Of a DNA stretch of 19,037 nucleotides, positions 7,114 through 15,102 are shown piece after piece (the stretch's first letter is position 1; the number at the start of each line of letters is the position of its first letter). The stretch is taken from positions 1 to 19,037 of the forward strand of contig JANLXZ010000010.1 of assembly GCA_031365375.1 (NCBI GenBank). The letters are read 5' to 3'. The translations under genes and the position numbers were made by a program. The DNA is from JAKFWF01 sp031365375. Its GTDB lineage: Bacteria > Pseudomonadota > Alphaproteobacteria > Rhizobiales > Hyphomicrobiaceae. The notes under the pieces are model-generated. The model was not told where the DNA came from. It made no database searches and saw only the letters and a list, made by a program, of their open reading frames with translations.

Positions 7114-7143
7114 GGTATACGCGTCATCGGCCATAAATCGCAA
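7114..7143 (-). promoter_or_regulatory. Candidate promoter of the crcB operon
   Basis: Minus-strand TTGCGA (7143-7138), an 18-bp spacer and TATACC (7119-7114) give a plausible sigma70 promoter. It would start transcription near 7107, about 20 nt before the crcB ATG. It would let crcB and its followers be expressed independently of the ABC-transporter genes that end 89 bp upstream. No fluoride-riboswitch-like sequence is present. Confidence 0.35.
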
Positions 7144-7175
7144 GGCTGGGCGTACTTTTACCCTTTCAAGTGCCG

Positions 7176-8354
7176 TCAATGATACGGATCGGCGGCATCG
7201 CGCAGGCCATCGCCGAAAAAGTTAAAGGCGAGCGTCGTGATGATCACCGGGATCATCGGGATCAACAGCCACGGATAGAGCGCGATCGCCTCGATGTTCT
7301 GAGCTTCCGACAGCAGCACGCCCCAACTGGTTACCGGCGCACGCAGGCCGAGCCCCAGGAAGCTTAGGGCGGTCTCGCCCAAAATCATCGCCGGAATAGC
7401 CAGCGTCGCGGAGGCAATGAGGTGGCTCATGAAATTCGGCAGCAAATGTCGTCCGATGATGTGCGGCGGCTTGGCCCCCATCAGGCGCGAGGCAACCGCG
7501 TAATCCTCCTGCCGCAGCGACAGTAGTTTCGAGCGAACGGCACGCGCGAGCCCCGGCCATTCGAGTAAGCCGAGGATGATTGTAATGCCGAAGTACACCA
7601 GGATCGGACTCCAGTTTGCCGGCAGCGCCGCCGACAATGCGAGCCACAAAGGCAACTCAGGCAGCGATTTGAGGATTTCGATCACTCGCTGGATCACGTT
7701 GTCCACCCACCCGCCAAAGAACCCGGCAATGCCACCGATCGTGATGCCCAGGATGAACGACACGGTGATGCCGATCAGCCCGATGGTAAGGGAAATACGC
7801 GCGCCATAGGCAAGTCTTGATGCCATGTCTCGCCCGAGGCGGTCGGTGCCGAACAGGAACATCGTGCCGTCATTAGGAGGGCACAAGAGATGGAAACTGC
7901 CCGGGATCAAACCCCAGAAATTGTAATGGTCGCCGAGGCACAGCAGGCGGATCGGTTGCGGCTTTGTCCGATCGGACGTGTACTCGCGCTTCAGAGTTTC
8001 CATGTCGAGACGATAAATCAATGGATAAACGAAGGGGCCGACGAGCGAGCCATTGTGAAATAGATGAATGCCCTGTGGCGGCGCATAAATGTGGTTGGTG
8101 TCGCGACGGTCGATTGCATACGGCGCGATGACTTCGACAAATAGGATCGCTATGTAGGCGACAAGCAGCACCACGCCCGACACTACCGCGATGCGATGAC
8201 GACGGAAACGCCACCACATCATCGTGAACGACGACGCGGTGTAATATTCCTCGAGCGCAGCACTCATCGGCGCTGGACGGCCTGGATTGAACGGCGCATT
8301 TGATACGTAATGCGGGAGGCGATCCGGCGATTGAACGGGAGCAGTATCTTGCAT
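7176..8354 (-). CDS. ABC importer permease, OppC/DppC/YejE type
   Basis: A 392-residue inner-membrane permease of a peptide/oligosaccharide (Opp/Dpp family) importer. It has a cytoplasmic N-terminus of about 50 residues and a first membrane helix at about 55-75. A long periplasmic insert follows (about 80-165), then the conserved FGTDRLGRDMASRLAYGARISL entry motif (168-189) and further helices to residue 382. The cytoplasmic EAA coupling loop, which contacts the ATPase, is at about 283-307 (EDYAVASRLMGA...LLPN). The insert resembles that of permeases in the AgpC and Thermotoga oligosaccharide-type branch as well as YejE, so both peptide and oligosaccharide substrates are possible. Start: ATG 8354, GGAG seven bases upstream, four bases after the stop of the partner permease; the longer frame from 8402 would overlap it. 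It is the last gene of the putative nine-gene unit. Confidence 0.93.
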   Translation of the reverse strand: MQDTAPVQSPDRLPHYVSNAPFNPGRPAPMSAALEEYYTASSFTMMWWRFRRHRIAVVSGVVLLVAYIAILFVEVIAPYAIDRRDTNHIYAPPQGIHLFHNGSLVGPFVYPLIYRLDMETLKREYTSDRTKPQPIRLLCLGDHYNFWGLIPGSFHLLCPPNDGTMFLFGTDRLGRDMASRLAYGARISLTIGLIGITVSFILGITIGGIAGFFGGWVDNVIQRVIEILKSLPELPLWLALSAALPANWSPILVYFGITIILGLLEWPGLARAVRSKLLSLRQEDYAVASRLMGAKPPHIIGRHLLPNFMSHLIASATLAIPAMILGETALSFLGLGLRAPVTSWGVLLSEAQNIEAIALYPWLLIPMIPVIITTLAFNFFGDGLRDAADPYH

Positions 8355-8358
8355 CAGT

Positions 8359-9342
8359 TCACTCCAGTCTGATGCGCGGATCGAGGATTGCCAACGCCAC
8401 ATCCGAGATGAACATGCCGACGACAGTCAACGTCGCCAGGAACATCAAGAATGAGCCGGCGAGGTAGGTGTCCTGTGATTGCAGCGCGGAGAGCAGCAGC
8501 GGCCCGCTTGTCGGCAGGCTCATCACCACAGAAACGATCACCGCGCCCGACACGAGTTGTGGCAACAGCGAACCAACGTCGGCAATAAAAGGATTGAGCG
8601 CCACGCGCATCGGATAGCGTAGCAGCAAGCGCCGCTCCGGCATGCCCTTGGCGCGGGCCGTGGTCACATACTGCTTTTGCAGCTCGTCGAGAAGGTTCGC
8701 GCGCAGCCGCCGGATCATGCCGGCCGTACCGGTGATGCCAATGACGAGCACGGGCGCCCACAAATGCTCGAGCAACGAGCCAAACTTGCCCCACGTCCAT
8801 GGCTTATCGATGTAGCTTGGATCCATCAGCCCGCCAATCGAAGTTCCGAACCAGACATTGGCGGCATAGAGGATCACCAGCGCGAACAAGAAGTTGGGCA
8901 CGGCGATCCCGAGAAAGCCGAGGAACGTCAAACCGTGATCGGCCCAACTGTATTGATGGGTGGCCGAATAAACGCCGATCGGAAAAGCGACGGCGTAGAT
9001 GAAAAATACGGTTGCGAGCTTTAGAATTATCGTCAGAAACAGCGTTTCACCGACGACTTGCGACACTGGCTGATCGTATTCGAAGGACCATCCGAGATCA
9101 CCACGCAGTAGTCCTGTCGCCCAGTTCAGATACTGTTGCCAGCCGGGCAAATCGAGCCCATAGCGCTTGCGCAAAAAATCGATCCGGCTCTGGTCAACAT
9201 TTTCACCCTGCGCCTTCAACTCCTCTATGTAAGTGGTGAGATAGTCGCCAGGCGGCAGCTTGATGATGATGAAAACGAGGGCCGAGATGACGACCAGCGT
9301 CATCACCATCGTAATCACCCGCTTGATCAGGTACTGCACCAT
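8359..9342 (-). CDS. ABC importer permease, OppB/DppB/YejB type
   Basis: A 327-residue inner-membrane permease, partner of the OppC-type protein. It opens with MVQYLIKRVI and a first helix (8-27). A periplasmic loop follows with the family blocks LPPGDY (29-34), RKRYGLDLPGWQQYLNW (58-74) and GDLGWSF (81-87). The remaining helices lie at about 100-125, 138-162, 195-212, 256-275 and 297-318. The EAA loop is at about 225-251 (YVTTARAKGM...), and the protein ends in the family-typical DPRIRLE. The start is set at ATG 9342, one base after the TGA of the solute-binding protein gene; the longer frame from 9444 would add 34 unrelated residues overlapping that gene. Membrane topology and motifs leave no doubt about the family; substrate is open. 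Confidence 0.94.
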   Translation of the reverse strand: MVQYLIKRVITMVMTLVVISALVFIIIKLPPGDYLTTYIEELKAQGENVDQSRIDFLRKRYGLDLPGWQQYLNWATGLLRGDLGWSFEYDQPVSQVVGETLFLTIILKLATVFFIYAVAFPIGVYSATHQYSWADHGLTFLGFLGIAVPNFLFALVILYAANVWFGTSIGGLMDPSYIDKPWTWGKFGSLLEHLWAPVLVIGITGTAGMIRRLRANLLDELQKQYVTTARAKGMPERRLLLRYPMRVALNPFIADVGSLLPQLVSGAVIVSVVMSLPTSGPLLLSALQSQDTYLAGSFLMFLATLTVVGMFISDVALAILDPRIRLE

Positions 9343-9343
9343 A

Positions 9344-11263
9344 TCAAGAGCCCTGCTTTGGATCAGTGAGCCAGAACGTGTCGGGCCGGAAGATGCCGAA
9401 GTGGGCACCCGGCTCCCAGGAATAGAGCGCCACTTCGGGCACATTGTGCAATCGGTTTGAAATCACGACCGGCTGCGGCACCGCGTTGATCGTGCCGATG
9501 GAGAAGACCTGATCGGCATTGATCATCAACATCTCCGCCCAAATGCGTGTCCGTTCGGCCGTATCCTTAGCGGTCATCCAAGACGCGTACAGTTCACCGA
9601 GCCGGGCAGCCTCGGGCATGTCGGGCTTGACGCCGCTGCGGCCGCTCGACGTGTAATACATCCCCCATTGCGGCCATTGCAGCTGATCTTCGAGGGAGGG
9701 TGCCAATTCGTTCGGCGGCGTATCGGCGTTGGCGATCCCATTGTCGAAGCCGAAAAATACGGACATGATTGCGGTACCAGATTTTACCCGGCGGCGCAGG
9801 ACCTCACGGGTCTGCGGCTTGATGTAGAGAGCCACGCCGGCCTTCGCCCAGGTATCCCGCATCAGCTCGAGCACATCGGTGTGCTCCGCACCCTCGCCTG
9901 CGGTTTCGACAATGATCTCGACGGGCCGGCCATCTTTCAGCAAGCGGATATTCCGATTGTCGCGTTCTTTGAGACCCATCTCATCGAGCAGTTTGTTCGC
10001 CGCTGCAAGATCGAACTTCGACCACATGGACGCCAATTCGGGTTGAAACAACGCGCTTTCTGACATCACGGTGTTGGCACTTTCGCGGGCCAGGCCATAG
10101 TAGATCACCATGTTGATCTCGTGCCGGTCGGTCGCCAGTGACAGCGCCCGGCGGAAGCGGACGTCGCGCATCATATCGCGCCAAACCGGATCAGTGGCAT
10201 TGAGATTGGGATAAAGCGCCATCTGCGAGCCACGCGCGCTTCGCCACAAACGTACTTTGAAATTCTCCCGCACTTCGGCACGCTTCAATACGGTATAATT
10301 GTTGAATTGCAGGGCCCGCGCCTGCAGCTCGGCCTCACCGGCCCCGACCTTGGCGGCAATCAGTTTCGAAGCAGCGATCGTCACCGCGATTTGATCGACG
10401 TAGGGGAGCTGGCGGCCGTCAGCGTCAACGCGATGATAGTAGGGGTTCCGCTCGAAGATGAAGCGTTCCGACGGCGATGGCGTGGTATTGACCCACGGAT
10501 CGAGCACCGGCATCTCGGGGTTGTCGAGCCGGGCCGAGCGATCGCGATTGAAATGCAAATCGACCCAATCGCGCCGGTTGCGCTTCTTTATCTGTTCGTC
10601 GAGTTTATCGGGCTTTGCGTAGCGCTTGTGAAAACGTTTCAAATAGTGGGCGGGACGAAAGATCATCAGCGGCGACGCTGCTGCTAGTGACGTCAAAAAA
10701 AAGGAATTGGGCGCGTCCCACGAATAGCGGATGGTCACATCGTCGATGATCTCGACTTTCGGCGGTTGACCGCCCACCAGCATCTCTTTCGGCGGGCCAT
10801 CCGGGCTCAGTTCTTTATTGGATGCCATGTCCTCCCAAAAGTAGCGGAGATCTTCGGTAGTAAACGGGTGCCCGTCGGACCAGCGATGCCCCCGGCGAAG
10901 GACGAGGGTGAACTCGCGGCCGTCCTTCACGTCGAACGATTTCAAAATGTCGGCTTCGATCTGATACCCAGGAACGTATCCAACGAGCCGAGCATACCCG
11001 TAGGCCGACATTCGCCGTATATCGCCTGCCCGCTCCATCAGGCTGGTCATCAAACCACCGTGACGACCGATGACTTGCCCCGGCGCATCGAGCTTGGCGA
11101 CAGAAGGTTCGGCCGGCACCCGCTTTTCAACCGGAGGTAATTTGCCAGCCTTCACCTGCTCGGCAAACATCGGGGGTTCAATAAAAGTTTGCGCCGGTGT
11201 CGAGACAGCCGACATGACCAGCAGAACGAATGTCAGAGGTAAGATATTCGTCCACTTCATCAT
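9344..11263 (-). CDS. Periplasmic solute-binding protein of the importer (family 5, SBP_bac_5)
   Basis: A 639-residue exported binding protein that would capture the substrate and deliver it to the two permeases. Residues 1-24 form a signal peptide with a TPA|Q cleavage site; there is no lipobox cysteine, so it should be free in the periplasm. The mature protein begins with PPMFAEQVKAGKLPPVEKRVP (about 30-50), a block seen in the large family-5 binding proteins of oligosaccharide- and peptide-type systems. The family-5 signature FTLVLRRGHRWSDGHPFTTE lies at 118-137. At about 640 residues it is longer than DppA/OppA (about 530-545) and nearer to YejA/AgpA-type proteins. Start ATG 11263 has GAGGAG five bases upstream and overlaps the ATPase stop by four bases. 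Peptides, oligosaccharides or glycopeptides are all conceivable ligands. Confidence 0.92.
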   Translation of the reverse strand: MMKWTNILPLTFVLLVMSAVSTPAQTFIEPPMFAEQVKAGKLPPVEKRVPAEPSVAKLDAPGQVIGRHGGLMTSLMERAGDIRRMSAYGYARLVGYVPGYQIEADILKSFDVKDGREFTLVLRRGHRWSDGHPFTTEDLRYFWEDMASNKELSPDGPPKEMLVGGQPPKVEIIDDVTIRYSWDAPNSFFLTSLAAASPLMIFRPAHYLKRFHKRYAKPDKLDEQIKKRNRRDWVDLHFNRDRSARLDNPEMPVLDPWVNTTPSPSERFIFERNPYYHRVDADGRQLPYVDQIAVTIAASKLIAAKVGAGEAELQARALQFNNYTVLKRAEVRENFKVRLWRSARGSQMALYPNLNATDPVWRDMMRDVRFRRALSLATDRHEINMVIYYGLARESANTVMSESALFQPELASMWSKFDLAAANKLLDEMGLKERDNRNIRLLKDGRPVEIIVETAGEGAEHTDVLELMRDTWAKAGVALYIKPQTREVLRRRVKSGTAIMSVFFGFDNGIANADTPPNELAPSLEDQLQWPQWGMYYTSSGRSGVKPDMPEAARLGELYASWMTAKDTAERTRIWAEMLMINADQVFSIGTINAVPQPVVISNRLHNVPEVALYSWEPGAHFGIFRPDTFWLTDPKQGS

Positions 11264-13161
11264 ACGAGCTCCTCGACCCTTGCATTCTGGTGGGCGCGAA
11301 CGAAATGACCCTGGTCGATCTCGACTAGGGCATTGGAATGCTCTGGCCCTTCGTCATAAGGCGGTGGCCAGTTCGCTGGATTTGTTGCAGCGCCATCGCG
11401 AATGACATCGAAATTGAGCCGATGATCGAGGTCGGGCGATGGAGCGGACGCCAACAAAGCCCGCGTATAGGGATGCCGCGGATTGGCGAAGAGTGTGCGC
11501 CGTGGCGCGATTTCAACGATGCGCCCGGCGCACATCACGGCGACGCGATCCGCGACATAGTTCACGACCGCGAGATTGTGCGAAATGAAAAGAAAGGTCA
11601 GGCCGAGATTGGCACGCAGATCGTTCAACAGGTTGAGCACTTGCGCTTGGGTCGAAACGTCGAGCGCCGATACCGGCTCGTCCAGCAACATCAGCTTTGG
11701 CGACAGAGCGAGCGCGCGGGCAATGCCGAGCCGCTGCCGCTGGCCGCCGGAGAAGCTGTGCGGATAACGGTTCAGAAAGCGCGGATCGATGCCGACGAGA
11801 CCCAGCAGTTCCTCGACGCGCGCACGCTGCGTCGCCTTGTTACCGATCTCCTGGACCTTCAACGGTTCGGCGACCAAATCGAGCACCGTCATACGCGGAT
11901 TGAGCGAGCCTTGCGGGTCCTGGAAAATATACTGCAAGCGCGGCCGGTAAGGCGCACGTGCCGCGTCGTTCATCGGTGCCAGATCGACAGGCGTTGCATC
12001 GCCGTTATAAATGATTGAGCCTTCGTCGGCAGAGATTGCGCCGATGATCATTTTGGACACTGTCGTCTTGCCGCATCCGCTTTCGCCGACGAGCCCCAGG
12101 CACTCGCCTTCGGCGATCGAAAAGCTCACTTTATCGACCGCCTTGACGACGCGCGCCGACGTCTTCTTGAAGCCGAATGACTCCGCCTGTATGGCGTATG
12201 ACTTCGACAGATTATGAACCGTCAGGAGCGGTTTGGCATCGGGCAGAACGAGGGGACGCTTGATCGCCAACTTCGCCGGTGCCTGATCGTCGGGATCTGC
12301 AAGCGGCATCAGCCGGTGCGCCGGATCGGCATCGATACGCGGCACCGCGGCCATTAGAGCCTTGAGATAGGGATGACGCGGGGTGCGGAATATATCTTCT
12401 GCGACACCCGATTCCATCACCTCGCCGCGGTAGAGCACCACGACCTCATCGGCAACATTAGCCACCACTCCCATGTCGTGCGTGATCATTAGCACCGCCA
12501 TGCCTAGCTCGCGCTGCAAGTCTTTGATCAGCCCGAGGACTTGCGCCTGAACGGTAACGTCGAGCGCGGTGGTTGGTTCGTCGGCCACCAACAATGCTGG
12601 CCGGCAGACCAGCGCCATTGCGATCATCGCGCGCTGGCGCAAACCGCCAGACAGCTCGAACGGATAGCTCTTGTAGCCACGTTCCGGATCTGGGTAGCGC
12701 ACCAATCGCAGCATTTCGAGGACGCGGGTCTTCGCAGCCGCCCCCGACACCGCATGATGTAGCTCTAACGCCTCCTGGATTTGCTCACCGACCCGGTGCA
12801 ACGGCGACATCGAAGTCATCGGTTCTTGGAACACGATCGAAATGCGGCCACCGCGAATGGCGCGAAATTCCGCCGAGTGTGGATCAACCTTTGCCAGATC
12901 CTGCACCAAACCCGTTTTGGCATCGCGGAACAACACTTCGCCGCTGGCAATTCGGGCGACCCGTGGCAGCAATCCCATTAGAACCTGAGCAGTGACACTC
13001 TTGCCGGATCCGCTTTCGCCGACAAGCGCCACCGTCTGCGCGGGTCGAATGCGGAAATTGATACCGCGCAGCGCTTCGATGGCGCCGCCCGGAGTATCAA
13101 AGGCAACTCGCAGATCGCGAACCTGAATGATGTCGGCGGGGGCGGCAATTGTCTGATTCAT
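11260..13161 (-). CDS. ABC importer ATPase, two nucleotide-binding domains fused (DppD-DppF/YejF type)
   Basis: A 633-residue cytoplasmic ATPase holding both halves that power the importer. Domain 1: Walker A GESGSGKS (48-55), Q-loop FQEP (111-114), signature SGGLRQR (171-177), Walker B LLVADEP (190-196), switch His228. Domain 2: Walker A GESGCGKT (359-366), FQDP (413-416), signature SGGQRQR (471-477), Walker B LLDEP (492-496), switch His528. Each domain is followed by the Opp/Dpp-type C-terminal motif around PRHPY (261-265 and 561-565). All catalytic elements are intact in both halves. The gene begins only seven bases after the deacetylase stop, with a weak ribosome site, so its translation may depend on coupling. 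Its stop overlaps the binding-protein start. It is the junction between the glycan genes and the transporter genes. Confidence 0.95.
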   Translation of the reverse strand: MNQTIAAPADIIQVRDLRVAFDTPGGAIEALRGINFRIRPAQTVALVGESGSGKSVTAQVLMGLLPRVARIASGEVLFRDAKTGLVQDLAKVDPHSAEFRAIRGGRISIVFQEPMTSMSPLHRVGEQIQEALELHHAVSGAAAKTRVLEMLRLVRYPDPERGYKSYPFELSGGLRQRAMIAMALVCRPALLVADEPTTALDVTVQAQVLGLIKDLQRELGMAVLMITHDMGVVANVADEVVVLYRGEVMESGVAEDIFRTPRHPYLKALMAAVPRIDADPAHRLMPLADPDDQAPAKLAIKRPLVLPDAKPLLTVHNLSKSYAIQAESFGFKKTSARVVKAVDKVSFSIAEGECLGLVGESGCGKTTVSKMIIGAISADEGSIIYNGDATPVDLAPMNDAARAPYRPRLQYIFQDPQGSLNPRMTVLDLVAEPLKVQEIGNKATQRARVEELLGLVGIDPRFLNRYPHSFSGGQRQRLGIARALALSPKLMLLDEPVSALDVSTQAQVLNLLNDLRANLGLTFLFISHNLAVVNYVADRVAVMCAGRIVEIAPRRTLFANPRHPYTRALLASAPSPDLDHRLNFDVIRDGAATNPANWPPPYDEGPEHSNALVEIDQGHFVRAHQNARVEELV

Positions 13162-13168
13162 GGGACCG

Positions 13169-13948
13169 TTACGTGATTGGCGGGCGGCGGGCGGCGTCCA
13201 TGGGTCGGACCCAATGAACCGTCGAGCGATCTTGCAGGCGCGAAAACAACTCGATCAGAAACGACCAACAATCCTCGTCGTGCACCAGATGATGGGACAG
13301 CAATCCGGTCACAACAGGCGATCCGTCTGCGTTGGAATTCATCCGGCTCGCCTGTAAATGATCGGCCAATTTCGTCACGGTCTTGGCCACTCCGGCAAAA
13401 CCTCTCGTCGTCCGCCAGCTTATGATGTCGACGTCACAATTGCACTCGACGATTGGGGATGGCAATCGATTGGCGTTTCCAAACGCCGAAATAACCTTCA
13501 TCCCCTGGGAAGAAAAGCCGGCCGCCAATGCCCGGTCGTACCGGTTCCACGGTGGCACGAAAATCGGCACGCGGCGCGAAAACCCATCGAGTATCCGCCA
13601 GCCGTCGGATTGCTCGGCCAAACATACGTCGATGGGCCGCTGCGGCCCAAACTCAGCTGCGCGCTCGCCGGGGTTCGCGTGGTTCTGATGCGTGAAGCCA
13701 TGCTGCAAAACGTCGACGGTCGGCGCCGAATGCAGACGCTCGGCTAAGGCTGAGGTCGCTTTCGCTGGAATCACGGCGAGGCCTAGTGGCACGGCAAAGC
13801 GCTGCGACAGCGCCAGCATCCGATCGAGTGCCGGGGTCGGCTCCACTGCATCGTCGTCGCGCCACCAGAATGTCGCCGGCCTTCCGGTGGCGGCCCAAGC
13901 ATCGAGTTCGACATCCAGCGGCCGCCACTCGTCGATATTCCCGATCAT
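13169..13948 (-). CDS. Polysaccharide-deacetylase-like (CE4/NodB-fold) enzyme, cytoplasmic
   Basis: A 259-residue protein of a polysaccharide-deacetylase family, expected to remove N- or O-acetyl groups from a sugar using a metal ion. Motif-like elements are in the right order: an Asp cluster WWRDDDA (28-34; catalytic base and metal ligand), QHGFTHQNH (82-90; His83 and His87 as metal ligands), PPWNRYD (132-138; active-site groove) and a late LLSHHLVHDE (216-225; candidate catalytic His). No signal peptide or membrane helix is present, so unlike many CE4 enzymes it should act in the cytoplasm, on a nucleotide- or lipid-linked intermediate or on an imported oligomer. The ATG overlaps the stop of the upstream glycosyltransferase (ATGA), and the ABC ATPase follows after seven bases. 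Fold assignment is good; substrate and actual activity are inferred. Confidence 0.85.
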   Translation of the reverse strand: MIGNIDEWRPLDVELDAWAATGRPATFWWRDDDAVEPTPALDRMLALSQRFAVPLGLAVIPAKATSALAERLHSAPTVDVLQHGFTHQNHANPGERAAEFGPQRPIDVCLAEQSDGWRILDGFSRRVPIFVPPWNRYDRALAAGFSSQGMKVISAFGNANRLPSPIVECNCDVDIISWRTTRGFAGVAKTVTKLADHLQASRMNSNADGSPVVTGLLSHHLVHDEDCWSFLIELFSRLQDRSTVHWVRPMDAARRPPIT

Positions 13949-15102
13949 GCTACCCCCGCGTGCAGTGCGAGCGCTTCCGCCGTGCCGCGCGCGCCGTCGA
14001 GATTAATCTTGCCGGGCTTTGTGCGGCTCGACCCGAGAGCACGCGCGGCCGCCGCCACGAGTGAGGCGGGTGTCATGCCGCCCTCCTCCAACACCGTCAG
14101 CAAGCCGCGACGCTCAAACTCGCGGGCCCGGAACAACTGCTCACTCTCGGCCTCGGTTGCGAAAGGTACGACTAACGCCGGGCAGCCGGCAATCAGGATA
14201 TCCATCACCGTGTTGTACCCGGCCTGTGAAATAGATAGCTCGGCTCGAGCCAGAAGCGTGCGAAAATCAGAGCGCGCTCGCTCCACAGTCACGCGAGCGT
14301 CGCCGAGAGATTGATGCCGCAACGCGTCGAACACGGGCGGGGCAAGATTTGCTCCGGCCAGCAATCGCCAATGACGGGGCGAAAGTGCGCCTGACTGCGC
14401 GGCTGCGAGTGCGGCCTGCAGTAACTCCTGGCCGACCGCCCCACCGCCGATCGATACGACGACCTCACCTGGCCGATCGGCGACCGCAAACGTCGGTTCA
14501 GCCACAGGACTGCCATCGACGACGTAGCCTGTGTAGTGCAGCAGATCCGCAATGGCAGCGGCAGCGGGGAACGTCGCCGCGAACGGGATCACGGTTTCGT
14601 CGCCGTGTACGAGCACGCTGTCAAACCATTGCCGCACGAGGCGCACGATTTTATCGGACTTGGCGGTATCGCCTTTTTCCACCAGTACGTCCCTGACGGA
14701 GCACAGAATGCGCCGGTTCGATCGGGCCCTCATCGATTCGAAAAGTGGCAACAGTTCAAAGGCGAATTTGCCGCGACCGAACGGATAGTGTTCGACGAGC
14801 AGCACCTTGGGATCGATCGAGGTGGCAAGGTCCAGCAATGCCGTGCGGCGACGATTGCGCCAATTCTTGTCAATCGGCCGGCCATTGGCATCGAGTAAAA
14901 TTTGGAACGATAAATCCTCGGCTCGCGCCGGCGGCAACTGATGGACTATCGCCTGTCCAAAGTCGGCTAACGCGACCGGTTCACCACCAAGCGCCACATG
15001 CAGATCGACCCTCTCGGCCGCTGCCCGCGCGATCGCCGCTGCCCGCTTCACGTGCCCTACGCCCAATAAATGTTGCACGTAGAACAATACGCGCGGCTTC
15101 AT
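13945..15102 (-). CDS. MurG/COG4671-like glycosyltransferase (GT-B fold), second copy
   Basis: A 385-residue GT-B-type transferase. The N-terminal domain opens with FYVQHLLGVGHVKRAAAIA (7-25), including the glycine-rich GVGHxxR loop. The middle contains CSVRDVLVEKGD (134-145). The C-terminal donor-binding domain has VVSIGGGAVG (215-224), SQAGYNTVMDIL (292-303) and ALVVPF (309-314), the MurG/GT28-like nucleotide-sugar site. No signal peptide; the enzyme is probably cytoplasmic or peripheral at the inner membrane. Start ATG 15102 shares its A with the TAA of the upstream GT4 gene and has GGAGG ten bases upstream; the longer frame from 15135 lies inside that gene. It is a divergent relative of the first gene in the cluster (17557-18795). 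Donor and acceptor unknown. Confidence 0.87.
   Translation of the reverse strand: MKPRVLFYVQHLLGVGHVKRAAAIARAAAERVDLHVALGGEPVALADFGQAIVHQLPPARAEDLSFQILLDANGRPIDKNWRNRRRTALLDLATSIDPKVLLVEHYPFGRGKFAFELLPLFESMRARSNRRILCSVRDVLVEKGDTAKSDKIVRLVRQWFDSVLVHGDETVIPFAATFPAAAAIADLLHYTGYVVDGSPVAEPTFAVADRPGEVVVSIGGGAVGQELLQAALAAAQSGALSPRHWRLLAGANLAPPVFDALRHQSLGDARVTVERARSDFRTLLARAELSISQAGYNTVMDILIAGCPALVVPFATEAESEQLFRAREFERRGLLTVLEEGGMTPASLVAAAARALGSSRTKPGKINLDGARGTAEALALHAGVA

Noticed and set aside
7087..7175. Fluoride riboswitch upstream of crcB
   Set aside because: The minus-strand leader has a GGCCGATGACG stretch faintly like the riboswitch core, but the expected GGNGAUGGNNNUYCGCC pattern and the following stem are absent.
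6706..7179. Longer CrcB with a 31-residue N-terminal extension
   Set aside because: The extension is unlike the family, and the strong RBS AAAGGA sits right before the internal ATG at 7086.
11338..12018. 226-codon plus-strand frame within the ABC ATPase gene
   Set aside because: Antisense to the intact second nucleotide-binding domain; no motif or RBS.
13142..13175. Operon boundary between the deacetylase and the ABC ATPase
   Set aside because: The gap is seven bases with no room for a terminator or complete promoter; a promoter inside the deacetylase gene cannot be excluded.
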